DNA from: an uncultured bacterium
Lineage (GTDB): Bacteria; Planctomycetota; UBA8742; UBA2392
DNA length: 64,000 nt
NCBI GenBank assembly: GCA_938014885.1
Contig: CALLQI010000018.1
Location: forward strand, 124,001 to 188,000
Reading direction: 5' to 3'
Program-made: the position numbers and the translations under genes
In this document: positions 47,082 through 55,650 of the stretch, in pieces
How the letters are laid out: every line of letters starts with the position of its first letter
Position numbering within the stretch: position 1 is the stretch's first letter
The notes under the pieces: model-generated
Told to the model about the DNA's origin: nothing
What the model saw: the letters and a program-made list of their open reading frames with translations, nothing else
Database searches by the model: none

Positions 47082-47450
47082 ATGGTCAGTGATGAACAGA
47101 TCAAGAGAATGTGTGACGAAGGCGTTGGAAAGCTCACGACCGTCAAACTGCTGATGAAGTTGGAAGAAGTGGGCCTTGCAGATGCGGTGAAGCGTATCAA
47201 TGAACTGGATCTTCACTGGTCTTCCAATCGCGGCTCCGGCTCAAAAGGACTTTACAGCGAAACGTACCAGCAGATCTCTGGCAAGAGCGGTGAAGACATC
47301 TTGATGGAACAAGGACGTGCAGCCTTCAAGACCGTTCTCGACTTGGGTGAGGCTGAGATGCGTGGATTTGCTGAAGCGTATAGAGATTTCAAAAAGCAGG
47401 AAGGGATTGAAGGGACCGTTTTCAGCATGCTGGAGTCTGACAAGTCATGA
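47082..47450 (+). CDS. Hypothetical protein (122 residues)
   Basis: A soluble, helix-rich protein starting MVSDEQIKRMCDEGVGKLTT, with CAGGAG before the ATG. It contains a short Ser/Gly-rich loop near residue 48 (WSSNRGSGSKG) and a C-terminal charged helix. No family was recognised. It is the last plus-strand gene before the repeat region near 47600. Confidence 0.5.
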   Translation: MVSDEQIKRMCDEGVGKLTTVKLLMKLEEVGLADAVKRINELDLHWSSNRGSGSKGLYSETYQQISGKSGEDILMEQGRAAFKTVLDLGEAEMRGFAEAYRDFKKQEGIEGTVFSMLESDKS

Positions 47451-48028
47451 ACCCCTGACTTCACGCTCTCCCTTTCAACCGGATCCGATGATTGCCATTG
47501 AACTCGGCGGCTTTAGAGATTGCGTCTTTATGATTCTTGGGTCCGCTAAATGCGGCCCGAAGGACTTGCTAGAACGCATCAGAACGATGCGCTCCAGTAA
47601 AAGCATCTTTACGATTCGGAAGTGCTCACGACGATCTGGAGGAACTGCTCAGGATGATCTGAAGGACTTGCTCTGGACGCACTAGAGGACTCGCTCAGGA
47701 ACAACAGAGTGAGCTGAAGTACCGTCCAAACAACCGTCTCCTTCTCTCTCGTACATGGCTATAATCAGCACTTCTTGCTCTTCCCCTTGGATTCGTAACT
47801 CATTTGCCCACACAGGTATCTGTGCCGATGGCACTGTTCAATGTCACGATCCTACAGAGGTGAACATGATCGTGGTTGGCGTGCCCCTTCAGCAGACCTA
47901 ATCGTTCTTGTCCACTTCCGAAGACAACAGTGTTTCTTGCTTCTCTATTCGCTTACGTTCCAAAGGAGCTCCCTGCACCGGAGAATCTCTACCTCCTATA
48001 CGGTTTCCTGCTGCTGTGTTCGGCGCTG
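47451..48028. other. Gene-poor region with hairpins and a 23-bp repeat array
   Basis: This 578-base gap between 47450 and the Rep stop codon has no convincing gene. It contains a CGCATC/GATGCG hairpin (47575-47591), the 23-bp repeats described separately, and a TATAAT hexamer near 47760. Its place downstream of rep makes it a candidate replication- or maintenance-related region. Confidence 0.45.
47619..47710 (+). repeat. Four contiguous degenerate 23-bp tandem repeats
   Basis: Units start at 47619, 47642, 47665 and 47688, each beginning GAVBYGCTC-like (GAAGTGCTC, GAACTGCTC, GACTTGCTC, GACTCGCTC). A fifth, separated unit (GACTTGCTAGAAC) lies at 47563-47585. The period of about two helical turns fits an iteron-type protein-binding array. 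Confidence 0.7.
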
Positions 48029-49126
48029 TCATGAAGCTTGCTGCACGAAACGCACTTTTCGTGGATCAGTCATCGTCGAGTTCCATACCACGATGCCTGC
48101 TGCTCGGTTTGTCAACTCGATGTATCGATGAGAAAGCGCTCGCCCATAACATGCCAATCGGTTGACGAGCCTCTTGCTCCGGCACCACTGCGCCCGGCGG
48201 TGTAACGCGGTGAAGAAGTACAACGCTTCCTGTACCTTTTCGACGTTTGTTTCCCTCGTGACCATTCGCGCCGCGTACTGGTACACATCGGCTTCTGTTT
48301 GAAATGGGCACGGGGCTTCCACGCTCGTCTCGCGTTGCGAAGTATCGGCATCGGTGGCAGCCTTTCCGCGCCACTGACCGCCAAAATCATGTACGTGTGT
48401 TCCATTCATGAACACGAGCAAATCTTGGATTTGTGCATCAGACATCTGCTTCACGGCAAGACCAAGCCCGTGAGTCTGGTTGAAGGAAAGCCAAGTGCCG
48501 CAGATGTACTCGGTCGCGTTGGTGAAGTGCTCTTCTGTTGCATACTCCGTGACCGTCAGATCGCCACCGCTTCCACAAGCGTTGAGAACGTCGTCGAAAG
48601 CAGCCTTCAGCTCGTCAATGACAGCTTGCCGATCAACACCGGCTTTGAGCTTCACAAGAATATGGAAGTGTGGCCGTGGAACCTTGTCCGGTTCAACGCC
48701 AACGTCCAGTTTCCGGAAATAGGCTTTGACGTATCGTTTCCACGCACGCTGCTTACGCAGGCTGCGATAGAGTGCCGATGCCTTCTTGTGAATGGCCCAG
48801 ATATCATCGGTTGGTGCTGAAGCAGCATTCACGGTCAGCATCAGGTACTGTGATCCGGCCTCGTCAGTTGCCAACTTGTCGTTCAGCTTACGTGTGAACC
48901 TCATGCTTCTGCCAACATCACAGAAGTTACACCAACGATTCTTGCAGAGCTGGATGCCAACGAGACATCTGCTCTTCTTGTCAAAATGGAACGTAAGCCT
49001 CGCTCTGCATTTCTCCTGCTGGTGTAGAACTCGACGAGCCTGTTTAGTGTCGATGCACTTGAACCTATCCATGTAGGTCTCGTCGAAGCTGTCCGGTTCT
49101 GCTTCAAAGGTGACCATTCTGGCCAT
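48029..49126 (-). CDS. Rolling-circle replication initiator (Rep_1-type HUH protein)
   Basis: A 365-residue protein. A zinc-like segment QLCKNRWCNFCDVGRS, typical of Rep_1 plasmid initiators, is followed by the HUH metal motif VPRPHFHILVKL and downstream tyrosines (for example in ATEYICGTW) that could be the nicking residue. It would nick a double-strand origin and start rolling-circle copying of the excised element. The ribosome site AAGGAGA lies 6 bases before the second ATG (49126), which favours that start over the one at 49132. The excisionase-like gene precedes it. Confidence 0.75.
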   Translation of the reverse strand: MARMVTFEAEPDSFDETYMDRFKCIDTKQARRVLHQQEKCRARLTFHFDKKSRCLVGIQLCKNRWCNFCDVGRSMRFTRKLNDKLATDEAGSQYLMLTVNAASAPTDDIWAIHKKASALYRSLRKQRAWKRYVKAYFRKLDVGVEPDKVPRPHFHILVKLKAGVDRQAVIDELKAAFDDVLNACGSGGDLTVTEYATEEHFTNATEYICGTWLSFNQTHGLGLAVKQMSDAQIQDLLVFMNGTHVHDFGGQWRGKAATDADTSQRETSVEAPCPFQTEADVYQYAARMVTRETNVEKVQEALYFFTALHRRAQWCRSKRLVNRLACYGRALSHRYIELTNRAAGIVVWNSTMTDPRKVRFVQQAS

Positions 49127-49176
49127 AAACATCTCCTTGAGTGAGTTACTTTCTATAGTGCTCCAAGAAGGAAGGA

Positions 49177-49389
49177 TCAGGCCAGATCTGGGCCTTTTCG
49201 ATGGTCGATGTAGCGCCTCAAGTCGCTTCGCAAGACACGGTACGGCGCTCGAAGTTCACCGACCCCCAGCTTGAATGCTTTCAGGTAGCCGTAGCTGATC
49301 AGTTTTCGGACGGTCTTGGGTGCGCAGCCAAGTTCTTTCGCGACTTCTTCGACCGTAAGGCATGCGGTTTCAATCTGTTCGTGGCTCAT
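49177..49389 (-). CDS. Excisionase-like HTH (MerR-fold) protein
   Basis: A 70-residue protein that is essentially one winged helix: CLTVEEVAKELGCAPKTVRK is the helix-turn-helix, and YGYLKAFKLGVGELRAPYRV the wing. It resembles small excisionases that direct integrase at attachment sites. The ATG with GGAGGAAA upstream is chosen over a frame extending far 5'. It is followed by rep and is similar to the island-2 HTH gene at 55369. Confidence 0.75.
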   Translation of the reverse strand: MSHEQIETACLTVEEVAKELGCAPKTVRKLISYGYLKAFKLGVGELRAPYRVLRSDLRRYIDHRKGPDLA

Positions 49390-49644
49390 AGGGTTTCCTC
49401 CGTACAAGAACCTTATCCACGCAGGCCAACGGAAATAAAAAGACGCCCACAGGGACCGTCGGAGGCATTCTTGAAGGCGGCCCAACCCCACCCAACGCCA
49501 TAAACAGGCACTGGCTTGCAGTTTAGGGCTCACGGGCCAACCGACGCCAATGCCACTAGAATGGTCGGGCGGCCCCAGACACGGCAACGCCCATCGCCGC
49601 TGCTGCACGAAGGGCGCTAGCTCGTTAGTCCTGATAGGCCGCTG

Positions 49645-50054
49645 CTAACTCGCTTCAAGCAGCGGAATGACTTTACCCACCAACTCACTGCCCGGCTTTT
49701 TGTGTTTTGCTATCCAGTCATCATTCAAGTCTGCGATGCCGAGTATCGCTGCCACATCATTTCCGCTGTACTGCTCCGGTGGCAGTTCACGCAGTGACGC
49801 ATACGATGACACAAGCACCGTGTACTGGTGGCCCAAATCGCCAGCCAGTCTTGGTTCTTGTCTATCGTTCTCCTTGAAGCCGTTCTCCGATAGACTAGAC
49901 CGAATCAGATCACTCTTCATGGTGTTCGTCTTGAAGCCTGTGACGCCAAGTACCGAGGTCTCCGCGAAGTCAGGAGCGGAGTACCTTCGGCACTTGGCAA
50001 CCCCGGCTACACCTCGCGCTTTCCCCTTCCCCGCTGGACTACCTTCGCAGTCTT
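49645..50054 (-). pseudogene. C-terminal relic of an island-2-type tyrosine integrase
   Basis: From 50054 to 49645 the frame reads RRYSAPDFAETSVLGVTGFK to LAGDLGHQYTVLVSSYASLR and YSGNDVAAILGIADLNDDWI. It aligns with the end of the island-2 integrase (LAGEMGHDYSVLVSAYANCR, ILGVGDLIDTWVAAH), including the final active-site His and Tyr region. A stop closes the frame upstream and the catalytic Arg region is missing, so it is a non-functional remnant. Confidence 0.7.
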
Positions 50055-50098
50055 ACTAACACCCGCCGCCGCCCGGCCTCGGGCACACCGACATTCAC

Positions 50099-50119
50099 AC
50101 ATTCAAGCAGTCTGAATGT
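50099..50119 (-). terminator. Weak hairpin after the HTH gene at 50178
   Basis: ACATTCA and TGAATGT form a perfect 7-bp stem with a 7-base loop, in the gap downstream of the minus-strand HTH gene. It may end the int-HTH transcript; a T tract is missing. Confidence 0.3.
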
Positions 50120-50177
50120 TTAGCCTGCGCTTTGGCATTGAGCGCCGGGTTGTGGCGCGAGTCATGTCCTCTTGGTT

Positions 50178-50936
50178 CTATTGACTTGGAGCCTTTTTCA
50201 TGAACCGATCTATCTCGCTTGCTTCAAACCGCACAGCGGAGCGCGATGACGAGCCAAGCTTGTACTTGGTTATCAGCCCCGATGCCGCCATCCTGTCCAC
50301 CTGACGCTGGGATGAGTTGAGTCGGTCAGCGACTTCCCTTTTTGTCAGCCAGTGGCTTGAGTACGCTTGTGAGTGTTCATCACAAGTGCCCGTGCAGGCC
50401 GAAAGCAACTCTACCATAGTGGTATCTACAGCATGAACTGCGATCATGCCCACCAACGGCTTCAGCGCGTCAGCTACCATCTGCTTTACTGCTACCGATG
50501 AGTGAACAACCGTGCGGAAGGCTATATTCGCTGCCTCACTCATCGCTGGCCACGCTGTAACTGGATCATCCCACAGCAGTGTTTCGTGATCAGACTCTGT
50601 CGGCCTGATGATGTCGGTGAAGCCAAGATTGCACTGACGCGTCAGCCACTCTTCGCGACGTGGAAGCAGGGTCGCCACTGAGTAGCCGTCGATCTTGGCC
50701 CACGGTGCGAACAAGCCAATAACACCCGGACCACCATCTGCGCGATCACGGTCGTAGTAGCCAACAACCTGCTCTGCTCGTCTTGTCCACTGCCACACGG
50801 ATTGCCACATCAGCCGTGCGCGGTCCTGACGCAATGGGGTAGGCGTTAGCACTGGTGCATCACCAGCCAGAAATGCATCGAGCTCACGACAGCGGTGTCT
50901 AGCAGTCCTGATAACTGACTCAATTACGCGTTGCAT
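50178..50936 (-). CDS. HTH-containing island regulator (possible excisionase/regulator)
   Basis: A 252-residue protein with an unrecognised helical N-terminal two-thirds. The C-terminal HTH is WLTKREVADRLNSSQRQVDR followed by MAASGLITKYKLGSSSRSAV, typical of excisionase-like winged helices. AAAGGAG lies 6 bases before the ATG. It starts 29 bases after the integrase stop codon on the same strand, so the two form an operon and it may regulate integration. Confidence 0.6.
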   Translation of the reverse strand: MQRVIESVIRTARHRCRELDAFLAGDAPVLTPTPLRQDRARLMWQSVWQWTRRAEQVVGYYDRDRADGGPGVIGLFAPWAKIDGYSVATLLPRREEWLTRQCNLGFTDIIRPTESDHETLLWDDPVTAWPAMSEAANIAFRTVVHSSVAVKQMVADALKPLVGMIAVHAVDTTMVELLSACTGTCDEHSQAYSSHWLTKREVADRLNSSQRQVDRMAASGLITKYKLGSSSRSAVRFEASEIDRFMKKAPSQ

Positions 50937-50965
50937 TGTGTACTCCTTTCATGGGTGTCGAGTGA

Positions 50966-52420
50966 TTACGCGGGCTGGCCATCTGCACACTGGCCGTCAC
51001 TGGAGTCTGATGCCTCACTGGTCTCAACGATATCTCCAATCTCCATTGCCAGTTCAAGGGTTGCGTATTTATGCGGGATGCTTCTGATCAGGCCAAGGTA
51101 GTGACGCTCGGCGACTTGAACCGAGTGACCCGTGCGTCTTGCGGCCAACAGCGTTGACGCCGCACCATAGATGCCGGGCGCACAGACGAGGAACGTTTCG
51201 CAGGTACGCCGCAAGTCATGCCATGTGAACTGGGGAGCTCCGTAGGCGGTGATCAAGCGCTTCTTTGTGGAGTCCCAAAGTGACTTTGAGGTTGGATTAT
51301 GATGACCGAAAACAAATGTTGCACTTCCGCAGCTAAGCTTCATCCGGGCCAGCAGCTTGAGCAGTGATGGGCAAACACGAAGATCTACGTGTCGGGCATG
51401 CCCCGTCTTCGTGTCATCTTCGCTCAAAGTGATCTGCTCCGAAGCGAAGTCTACTGCCTCCCACTTCAGCGTAATCGTTTCTGTCAGTCGCATGCCGGTC
51501 AGCAACATCACGAGCACGAACTCAGTTGCAGGAAAGTAGCGGGGAGTTGCGTTGCCCTTTGAGCCGGAATCATGTTCAGCTCTGGTGATCTTGTACTTCT
51601 GAGCATCGTGGCGTTTGCATGCATCAAGCAGGGACCGGATTCTATCCACACTTAGGAAGTTGGGCATGCAGCGCTTGGTCTTCGCGTGCGGCAGGGCGTC
51701 CGAAATTACGTCGGAGTTCAGCAATGGCGTATAACCGTGTTTGCGCCACCAAGAGAGCATCGTTCGTATCGAACGAAGGCCCTTGTTTACGCTATGAGCT
51801 GAGCGCGGCTTCGATGTAATCTGTTTCTTGCCGCGTCCCGCCCGCTTGCCCTGTACGGGCATCTTTGCGCGCTGCTGCGTCCAATGATCATAGAACTGAA
51901 TCAGCACGTTGAAGTTCAACTCTGCCGTGCGTTTCACACCTGCCAACTTCAACCATTGGGCAAAAGCATCGATGGACTCGCGATAGTTTTGCAGCGTACT
52001 CGACTTGCAACGAGCACCTACGCTCTCGATGTAGTCCCGAAGGGCATCCGCTATTGGCTTCTCGGTGGTGTTAGCGAAGCCTAATGAAACGAGCTTCTTT
52101 ACATCATTGAGTTCCTGCGCCTTCTTGGTCGCCCAGCCCTTCCTTGCTTCGGCTGTCGTCAACCCAAGGTAAGTCAGGCTCTGCTCACTCTGCCGACCTG
52201 TGATCGCATCATTCCAGCGTGCGAGCCAGACATCTCCGGACTTGCGCTTTCTGCGGAGGACTTTGACGCCGGGATGCGGCGACCGAACCCGTCTCCGACG
52301 CTTTGCTGCGCGTTCTTTGGATGGCAGATTCGCGCCACCTGAAACGCCACCCACATCTTGTCCATCCTTGTCTATCGGTGTCAGTTCTGCCGGTTTGTGT
52401 GACTTGTTCTTGTCTTCCAT
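50966..52420 (-). CDS. int: Tyrosine recombinase/integrase of island 1
   Basis: A 484-residue integrase that would recombine the 45-bp att cores. A basic N-terminal DNA-binding part (RVRSPHPGVKVLRRKRKSG) and SAM-like core-binding domain (about 125-220) precede the catalytic domain: Arg in LLTGMRLTETI near residue 308, HDLRRTCETF near 403, RTGHSVQVAERHYLG with the nucleophilic Tyr near 438. GGGAG lies upstream of the ATG. Its start is only 84 bases from attR, the usual position for an integrase of a tRNA-targeted element. Confidence 0.93.
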   Translation of the reverse strand: MEDKNKSHKPAELTPIDKDGQDVGGVSGGANLPSKERAAKRRRRVRSPHPGVKVLRRKRKSGDVWLARWNDAITGRQSEQSLTYLGLTTAEARKGWATKKAQELNDVKKLVSLGFANTTEKPIADALRDYIESVGARCKSSTLQNYRESIDAFAQWLKLAGVKRTAELNFNVLIQFYDHWTQQRAKMPVQGKRAGRGKKQITSKPRSAHSVNKGLRSIRTMLSWWRKHGYTPLLNSDVISDALPHAKTKRCMPNFLSVDRIRSLLDACKRHDAQKYKITRAEHDSGSKGNATPRYFPATEFVLVMLLTGMRLTETITLKWEAVDFASEQITLSEDDTKTGHARHVDLRVCPSLLKLLARMKLSCGSATFVFGHHNPTSKSLWDSTKKRLITAYGAPQFTWHDLRRTCETFLVCAPGIYGAASTLLAARRTGHSVQVAERHYLGLIRSIPHKYATLELAMEIGDIVETSEASDSSDGQCADGQPA

Positions 52421-52503
52421 TTTGGTCTCCCAACGGCCATGTGAAGGGGGTTACATGGCTATATTCGCTGGAAGTCCGAGTTTTCATAATTCGTGAAGCG
52501 GCG

Positions 52504-52548
52504 TTCCCAAGCAGGTGGTCGAGGGTTCGAACCCCTTCGCCCGCTCCA
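52504..52548 (+). repeat. attR: 45-bp duplicate of the tRNA-Gly 3' half
   Basis: It matches 27174-27218 over all 45 bases, from TTCCCAAGCAGG to the CCA. No tRNA 5' half precedes it, so it is not a gene. It marks the right boundary of island 1. Confidence 0.92.
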
Positions 52549-52598
52549 TTGGTTTTTTGGGTTTGCTTTGCGCCGTACTTTGGGCTTTCGCCTGCATT

Positions 52599-52640
52599 GG
52601 CTTCGGCTCTTTGGCTTCGGCTCTTCGGCTTCGGCTCTTC
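52599..52640 (+). repeat. Three 14-bp tandem repeats in the core strip next to attR
   Basis: GGCTTCGGCTCTTT, GGCTTCGGCTCTTC and GGCTTCGGCTCTTC follow each other. The repeats lie in the 162-base stretch between attR and tsaE; no gene is seen there. Confidence 0.75.
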
Positions 52641-52710
52641 GATTGTGCTGCCGCCCGGGCCTTTTCGGTCCGATTTGGGGTGCTTCTGGCGGCTTCTGAT
52701 TGCGCGCTGG

Positions 52711-53214
52711 TCAGGCGCCGGCGGTTTCTACGGTGTAGTGCTTCAGCGCTTCTTCCATGCCGGGGCAGGAGTTGTCGGGTACTTCCACCGTGATGCGGCG
52801 TTTGTTGGGGTCTTCGTTTTCGGCCAGTTCGATGGTCACTCGCACAAACTGTTCCGGCCACACTTCGGGCCAGATGCTGGCCCACTCGATTACGGTGATG
52901 TCGTTGGGGTTGTCGATGGCTTCCAGGATTTCGCCGGGAAGCTCGGGCGATTCATTCAGCCGGTAGAAGTCGACGTGATGCAGCGGGCAGCGCCCGCCGT
53001 GATAGCTCAGCATCAGCGTGAACGTCGGGCTGCGCAGGCCGGCCCAGCCGCCTTCTTCCAGGCCGCACGCGATGCCCTTCACGAAGTGCGTTTTGCCGGC
53101 GCCAAGCACGCCATCAAGCGCCACGAAGCTGCCCTCAGGCAGGCATTCGCCAAGAATGCGCCCGATCTGCAAGGTTGTTTCGGTGGATGGACTGACCAGA
53201 TGAATGGTTCTCAT
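52711..53214 (-). CDS. tsaE: tRNA threonylcarbamoyladenosine biosynthesis ATPase TsaE
   Basis: A 167-residue P-loop ATPase that works with TsaB/TsaD in making t6A37 of ANN-decoding tRNAs. GVLGAGKTHFVKGIA (Walker A, near residue 43), SPTFTLMLSYHG and HVDFYRLNESPEL are the TsaE signatures. The preferred start gives MRTIHLVSPSTET; the frame is open 13 codons further upstream. It lies in the core strip between the two islands. Confidence 0.9.
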   Translation of the reverse strand: MRTIHLVSPSTETTLQIGRILGECLPEGSFVALDGVLGAGKTHFVKGIACGLEEGGWAGLRSPTFTLMLSYHGGRCPLHHVDFYRLNESPELPGEILEAIDNPNDITVIEWASIWPEVWPEQFVRVTIELAENEDPNKRRITVEVPDNSCPGMEEALKHYTVETAGA

Positions 53215-53408
53215 GTCGCACCTCGCCTTCCGTGTTGGCGAGCCCTGCCGCAATCATTATACACCTTATGCATCTGACTTGTTCCGAAAATCGCCCGGAA
53301 TCCGCTTGTCAGGCCGCTTCACAGACGCCTCCTTTGCACACGCATCCACAACGCAGCCAACGGCCGGGGGTTGCGTGGCTGACCTGCCGGTCAGCGCCTT
53401 CCGCCCCT

Positions 53409-53436
53409 TTGACGGCCGGAATCAGGAAGCTACCTT
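53409..53436 (+). promoter_or_regulatory. Candidate promoter for tRNA-Phe
   Basis: TTGACG (53409-53414) and TACCTT (53431-53436) with a 16-base spacer end 14 bases upstream of the tRNA. Confidence 0.4.
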
Positions 53437-53450
53437 TGCGCGCCGTATCA

Positions 53451-53526
53451 GGTCAGGTAGCTCAGTTGGTAGAGCAGCGCATTGAAAATGCGCGGGTCGC
53501 CGGTTCAAGTCCGGCCCTGACCACCA
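53451..53526 (+). tRNA. tRNA-Phe(GAA)
   Basis: A 76-base cloverleaf with acceptor stem GGTCAGG/CCTGACC, D arm GCTCAGTTGGTAGAGC, anticodon stem GCGCA/TGCGC with loop TTGAAAA (anticodon GAA), T arm with GGTTCAAGTCC, and encoded CCA. A strong terminator follows. Confidence 0.97.
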
Positions 53527-53527
53527 C

Positions 53528-53555
53528 AAAACGCGGCCCGCCCGGGCCGCGTTTT
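53528..53555 (+). terminator. Terminator after tRNA-Phe
   Basis: AAAACGCGGCCCG and CGGGCCGCGTTTT form a perfect 13-bp stem, closed by two bases and ending in TTTT. It would stop transcription in both directions. Confidence 0.8.
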
Positions 53556-53644
53556 CGTTTGCCCTGTGCGCCGCCGCCGCGGATACCCAGCCACAAACGA
53601 AAGCGGCCGCGCCGCCAAGAAGGCAACACGGCCGCCATCAAACC

Positions 53645-53689
53645 TGGTACACCCGGAAGGAGTCGAACCTTCAACCTTCTGATCCGTAG
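53645..53689 (-). repeat. att site of island 2: 45-bp 3' fragment of a tRNA-Arg(ACG)
   Basis: Read on the minus strand, the fragment begins at an anticodon loop CTACGGA (anticodon ACG, arginine), continues with TCAGAAGG and GGTTCGACTCC and ends CGGGTGTACCA. The sequence upstream of the loop does not form the 5' half of a tRNA. The boundaries, from anticodon loop to CCA, are the same as those of the island-1 core. Confidence 0.75.
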
Positions 53690-53849
53690 TTCCATCAGAT
53701 CGTGCCCCTCATTGTCCCTCGATGTCGCTCGATGCCCCTGAACCCACAAAAATACGGGGTTTAGGGCAGACGGAGCTTGTATGGGTCGCCCTCAATGGGC
53801 AAGGATTGAACCCGATCAATGGGACCACCTATGGGAACAGGAGGAGCCA

Positions 53850-55238
53850 GTGCCAAGGAAGCGCAAGAACAAGGGCTACAACAAGAGAGCACATGCAGAG
53901 CATCCGGGGGTGTCGATTCAGGTTCGACGCGAAAAAGTGGTGTTGCGGTACATCGAACCGGGCAGCGTGGGCAAGAATGGCGCTCCCGTTCAGCGGCAGG
54001 AGACTGTTTACGACAGCGCCACCAATGAGCCAATCACATCGAGGGAGAGAGCAAAGCCCTTTGCCATTGCCAAGTCAAAGCAACTCGCCGAAGACCGTCG
54101 CCGACAGGAACATGACAATGTGACTTTGCGCGCAGACATGGGTTGGGCAGAACTTCAGTCGGCACATAGGGCTGAACTCAAAGCAAACAACCGTGCTGCG
54201 AAGACGCTGGTGTGTTACGACTATCTTTACAAGGTACTCGGCGGCTGGGCGGCACGCCCGCTGCGCCCGGCAGCATTGCGCAGAAGCGATCTTCGGAGCT
54301 TCGTGTTGTACTTGAGGGCGCGTGCGGCAAGCCCATCAGAGGCAACAGTCAGATCGATAGCTCGTCACTTCAAAGCGCTCCTGAATTACGGAAGAAGCTC
54401 AGATCAGCCATGTGTGAGGCTTAGCGACATTGAGCTTCGCAAAGGTCTCGACACCGGACGCAAAACAAAACTCGCGCCGGTTGCGCTCGCGACGGACGAA
54501 CTCAGGACAATCTTGGAGAAAGCGGCACAGTACGATTGCGAGCGGGCGAGACATGATGTCTTCCCGTTTCTCTCTTTCCTGTTGCTTACGGGTTGTCGAA
54601 GGGGTGAGGCCGCCTGTCTGCGCTGGGCTCCATCAACGCCCGGCGCTGCGGAGTCGTGGTGTGATCTTGAGGCAAACATGCTCATGATCTACGGCGCAAA
54701 GACCCGCGTACAACGTGTCGTCCCTCTGAAGGCCAGAAGGAAGCTGCGTGAACTGCTTAAGGCTATGAAGAGCAACACAGACGTTGATGCTGAACCCTAT
54801 GTTTTTGGTGGAGCCAAGGAACTCGCGTTTGGCGACAGAAAGCGCGACCCTGATGTAGCAGCACGCGGTAGGGATTTCACGTCTCCGATCAGGCACATCA
54901 GGGAACTGACTAAGATCACGTTTAGGCTCAAGGACTTCAGGAGCACAAATGCCACGTATCTGGCAAACAGCCTGATGTTCAGAAATCTCTACGGCTTGGC
55001 GGGTGAAATGGGACACGACTACAGCGTACTCGTGTCGGCGTATGCCAATTGCCGCGAGCTTCCGCAGCAGCAGCGTGAGGCACATGATGTCGCGGACATA
55101 CTCGGGGTTGGCGACCTGATTGACACGTGGGTTGCTGCGCACTCGGCTCAGCAAGAGGAGGGCGCTGGATCGATAATCCTTCTGCATGACCCAAGGGAAG
55201 CAGGAGGCGTTCGACAGAGTTCGGCCACGAGGTGCTGA
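53850..55238 (+). CDS. int: Tyrosine recombinase/integrase of island 2
   Basis: A 462-residue integrase. The preferred start is GTG (53850), preceded by AGGAGG at a 5-base spacing; a longer frame from 53781 lacks such a site. A basic N terminus (PRKRKNKGYNKRAHAEH) and core-binding domain precede catalytic residues: Arg in LLTGCRRGEA near 248, Lys region GAKTRVQRVVPL, LKDFRSTNATYL near 360, and GHDYSVLVSAY with the likely nucleophilic Tyr near 397. The position usually held by the first His of HxxR is Lys here. Its start is about 160 bases from the att fragment. Confidence 0.9.
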   Translation: MPRKRKNKGYNKRAHAEHPGVSIQVRREKVVLRYIEPGSVGKNGAPVQRQETVYDSATNEPITSRERAKPFAIAKSKQLAEDRRRQEHDNVTLRADMGWAELQSAHRAELKANNRAAKTLVCYDYLYKVLGGWAARPLRPAALRRSDLRSFVLYLRARAASPSEATVRSIARHFKALLNYGRSSDQPCVRLSDIELRKGLDTGRKTKLAPVALATDELRTILEKAAQYDCERARHDVFPFLSFLLLTGCRRGEAACLRWAPSTPGAAESWCDLEANMLMIYGAKTRVQRVVPLKARRKLRELLKAMKSNTDVDAEPYVFGGAKELAFGDRKRDPDVAARGRDFTSPIRHIRELTKITFRLKDFRSTNATYLANSLMFRNLYGLAGEMGHDYSVLVSAYANCRELPQQQREAHDVADILGVGDLIDTWVAAHSAQQEEGAGSIILLHDPREAGGVRQSSATRC

Positions 55239-55368
55239 AGGTGCCCTCCAAGCTACTTTGATGCGGCAGAATAGTCCTGTGTGCCGCTCAAAGGAGTTTT
55301 CTTGGATTCTGCTTATATTTTGGCGACGAGCCTGAAGTGTATCTCCAGAACCTTAGGGAGATGCACAG

Positions 55369-55650
55369 ATGGAAAAGCCTTCAAACAACCACTCAGGTAC
55401 AAGTGGCAGTATCAATCGCTTGCCTCTCAGGCCAGCCACTCCACACATGAACCCAGCGCTTCCCCTACACACTGTGGACGAGGCTGGGGTCATCATGCGA
55501 ATGAAGGCCAAGACCGTTCGCAAGTTGATTGCCTATAGGATGTTAGAGGCAGTTCGCATGGGTGTTGGAAACAAGCGAGCGCGTTACCTGATATCTCAGG
55601 CCGCCATTGAAAAGTATCTCGCATCGCGCACGCAGCCAGCCGAGTTGTGA
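55369..55650 (+). CDS. Excisionase-like HTH protein of island 2
   Basis: A 93-residue protein with a low-complexity N terminus and a C-terminal HTH: LHTVDEAGVIMRMKAKTVRK then LIAYRMLEAVRMGVGNKRAR. It resembles the island-1 protein at 49177 in the HTH and wing. AGGGAG is 8 bases upstream of the ATG. It follows the integrase in the same direction. Confidence 0.7.
   Translation: MEKPSNNHSGTSGSINRLPLRPATPHMNPALPLHTVDEAGVIMRMKAKTVRKLIAYRMLEAVRMGVGNKRARYLISQAAIEKYLASRTQPAEL

Larger units (their letters stand above)
27174..52548. mobile_element. Genomic island 1 integrated at tRNA-Gly(CCC)
   Basis: A 45-bp perfect direct repeat of the tRNA 3' half bounds about 25.3 kb. The right end holds a tyrosine recombinase, an HTH gene, an excisionase-like HTH gene and a rolling-circle-type Rep; the interior is dominated by a minus-strand anti-phage-like operon. 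By eye the content is less GC-rich than the flanking core. No conjugation genes were recognised, so it is an integrative element of uncertain mobility. Confidence 0.9.

Noticed and set aside
47619..47710. CRISPR-like array
   Set aside because: The 23-bp units are contiguous and degenerate, with no spacers and no cas genes; no CRISPR array was seen anywhere in the window.
47841..48131. Short plus-strand frames opposite the end of rep
   Set aside because: No ribosome sites, and they overlap the well-supported rep gene.
53232..53741. 169-codon frame across the tRNA-Phe gene
   Set aside because: It runs through a tRNA, a terminator and the tRNA-Arg fragment and has no protein-like features.
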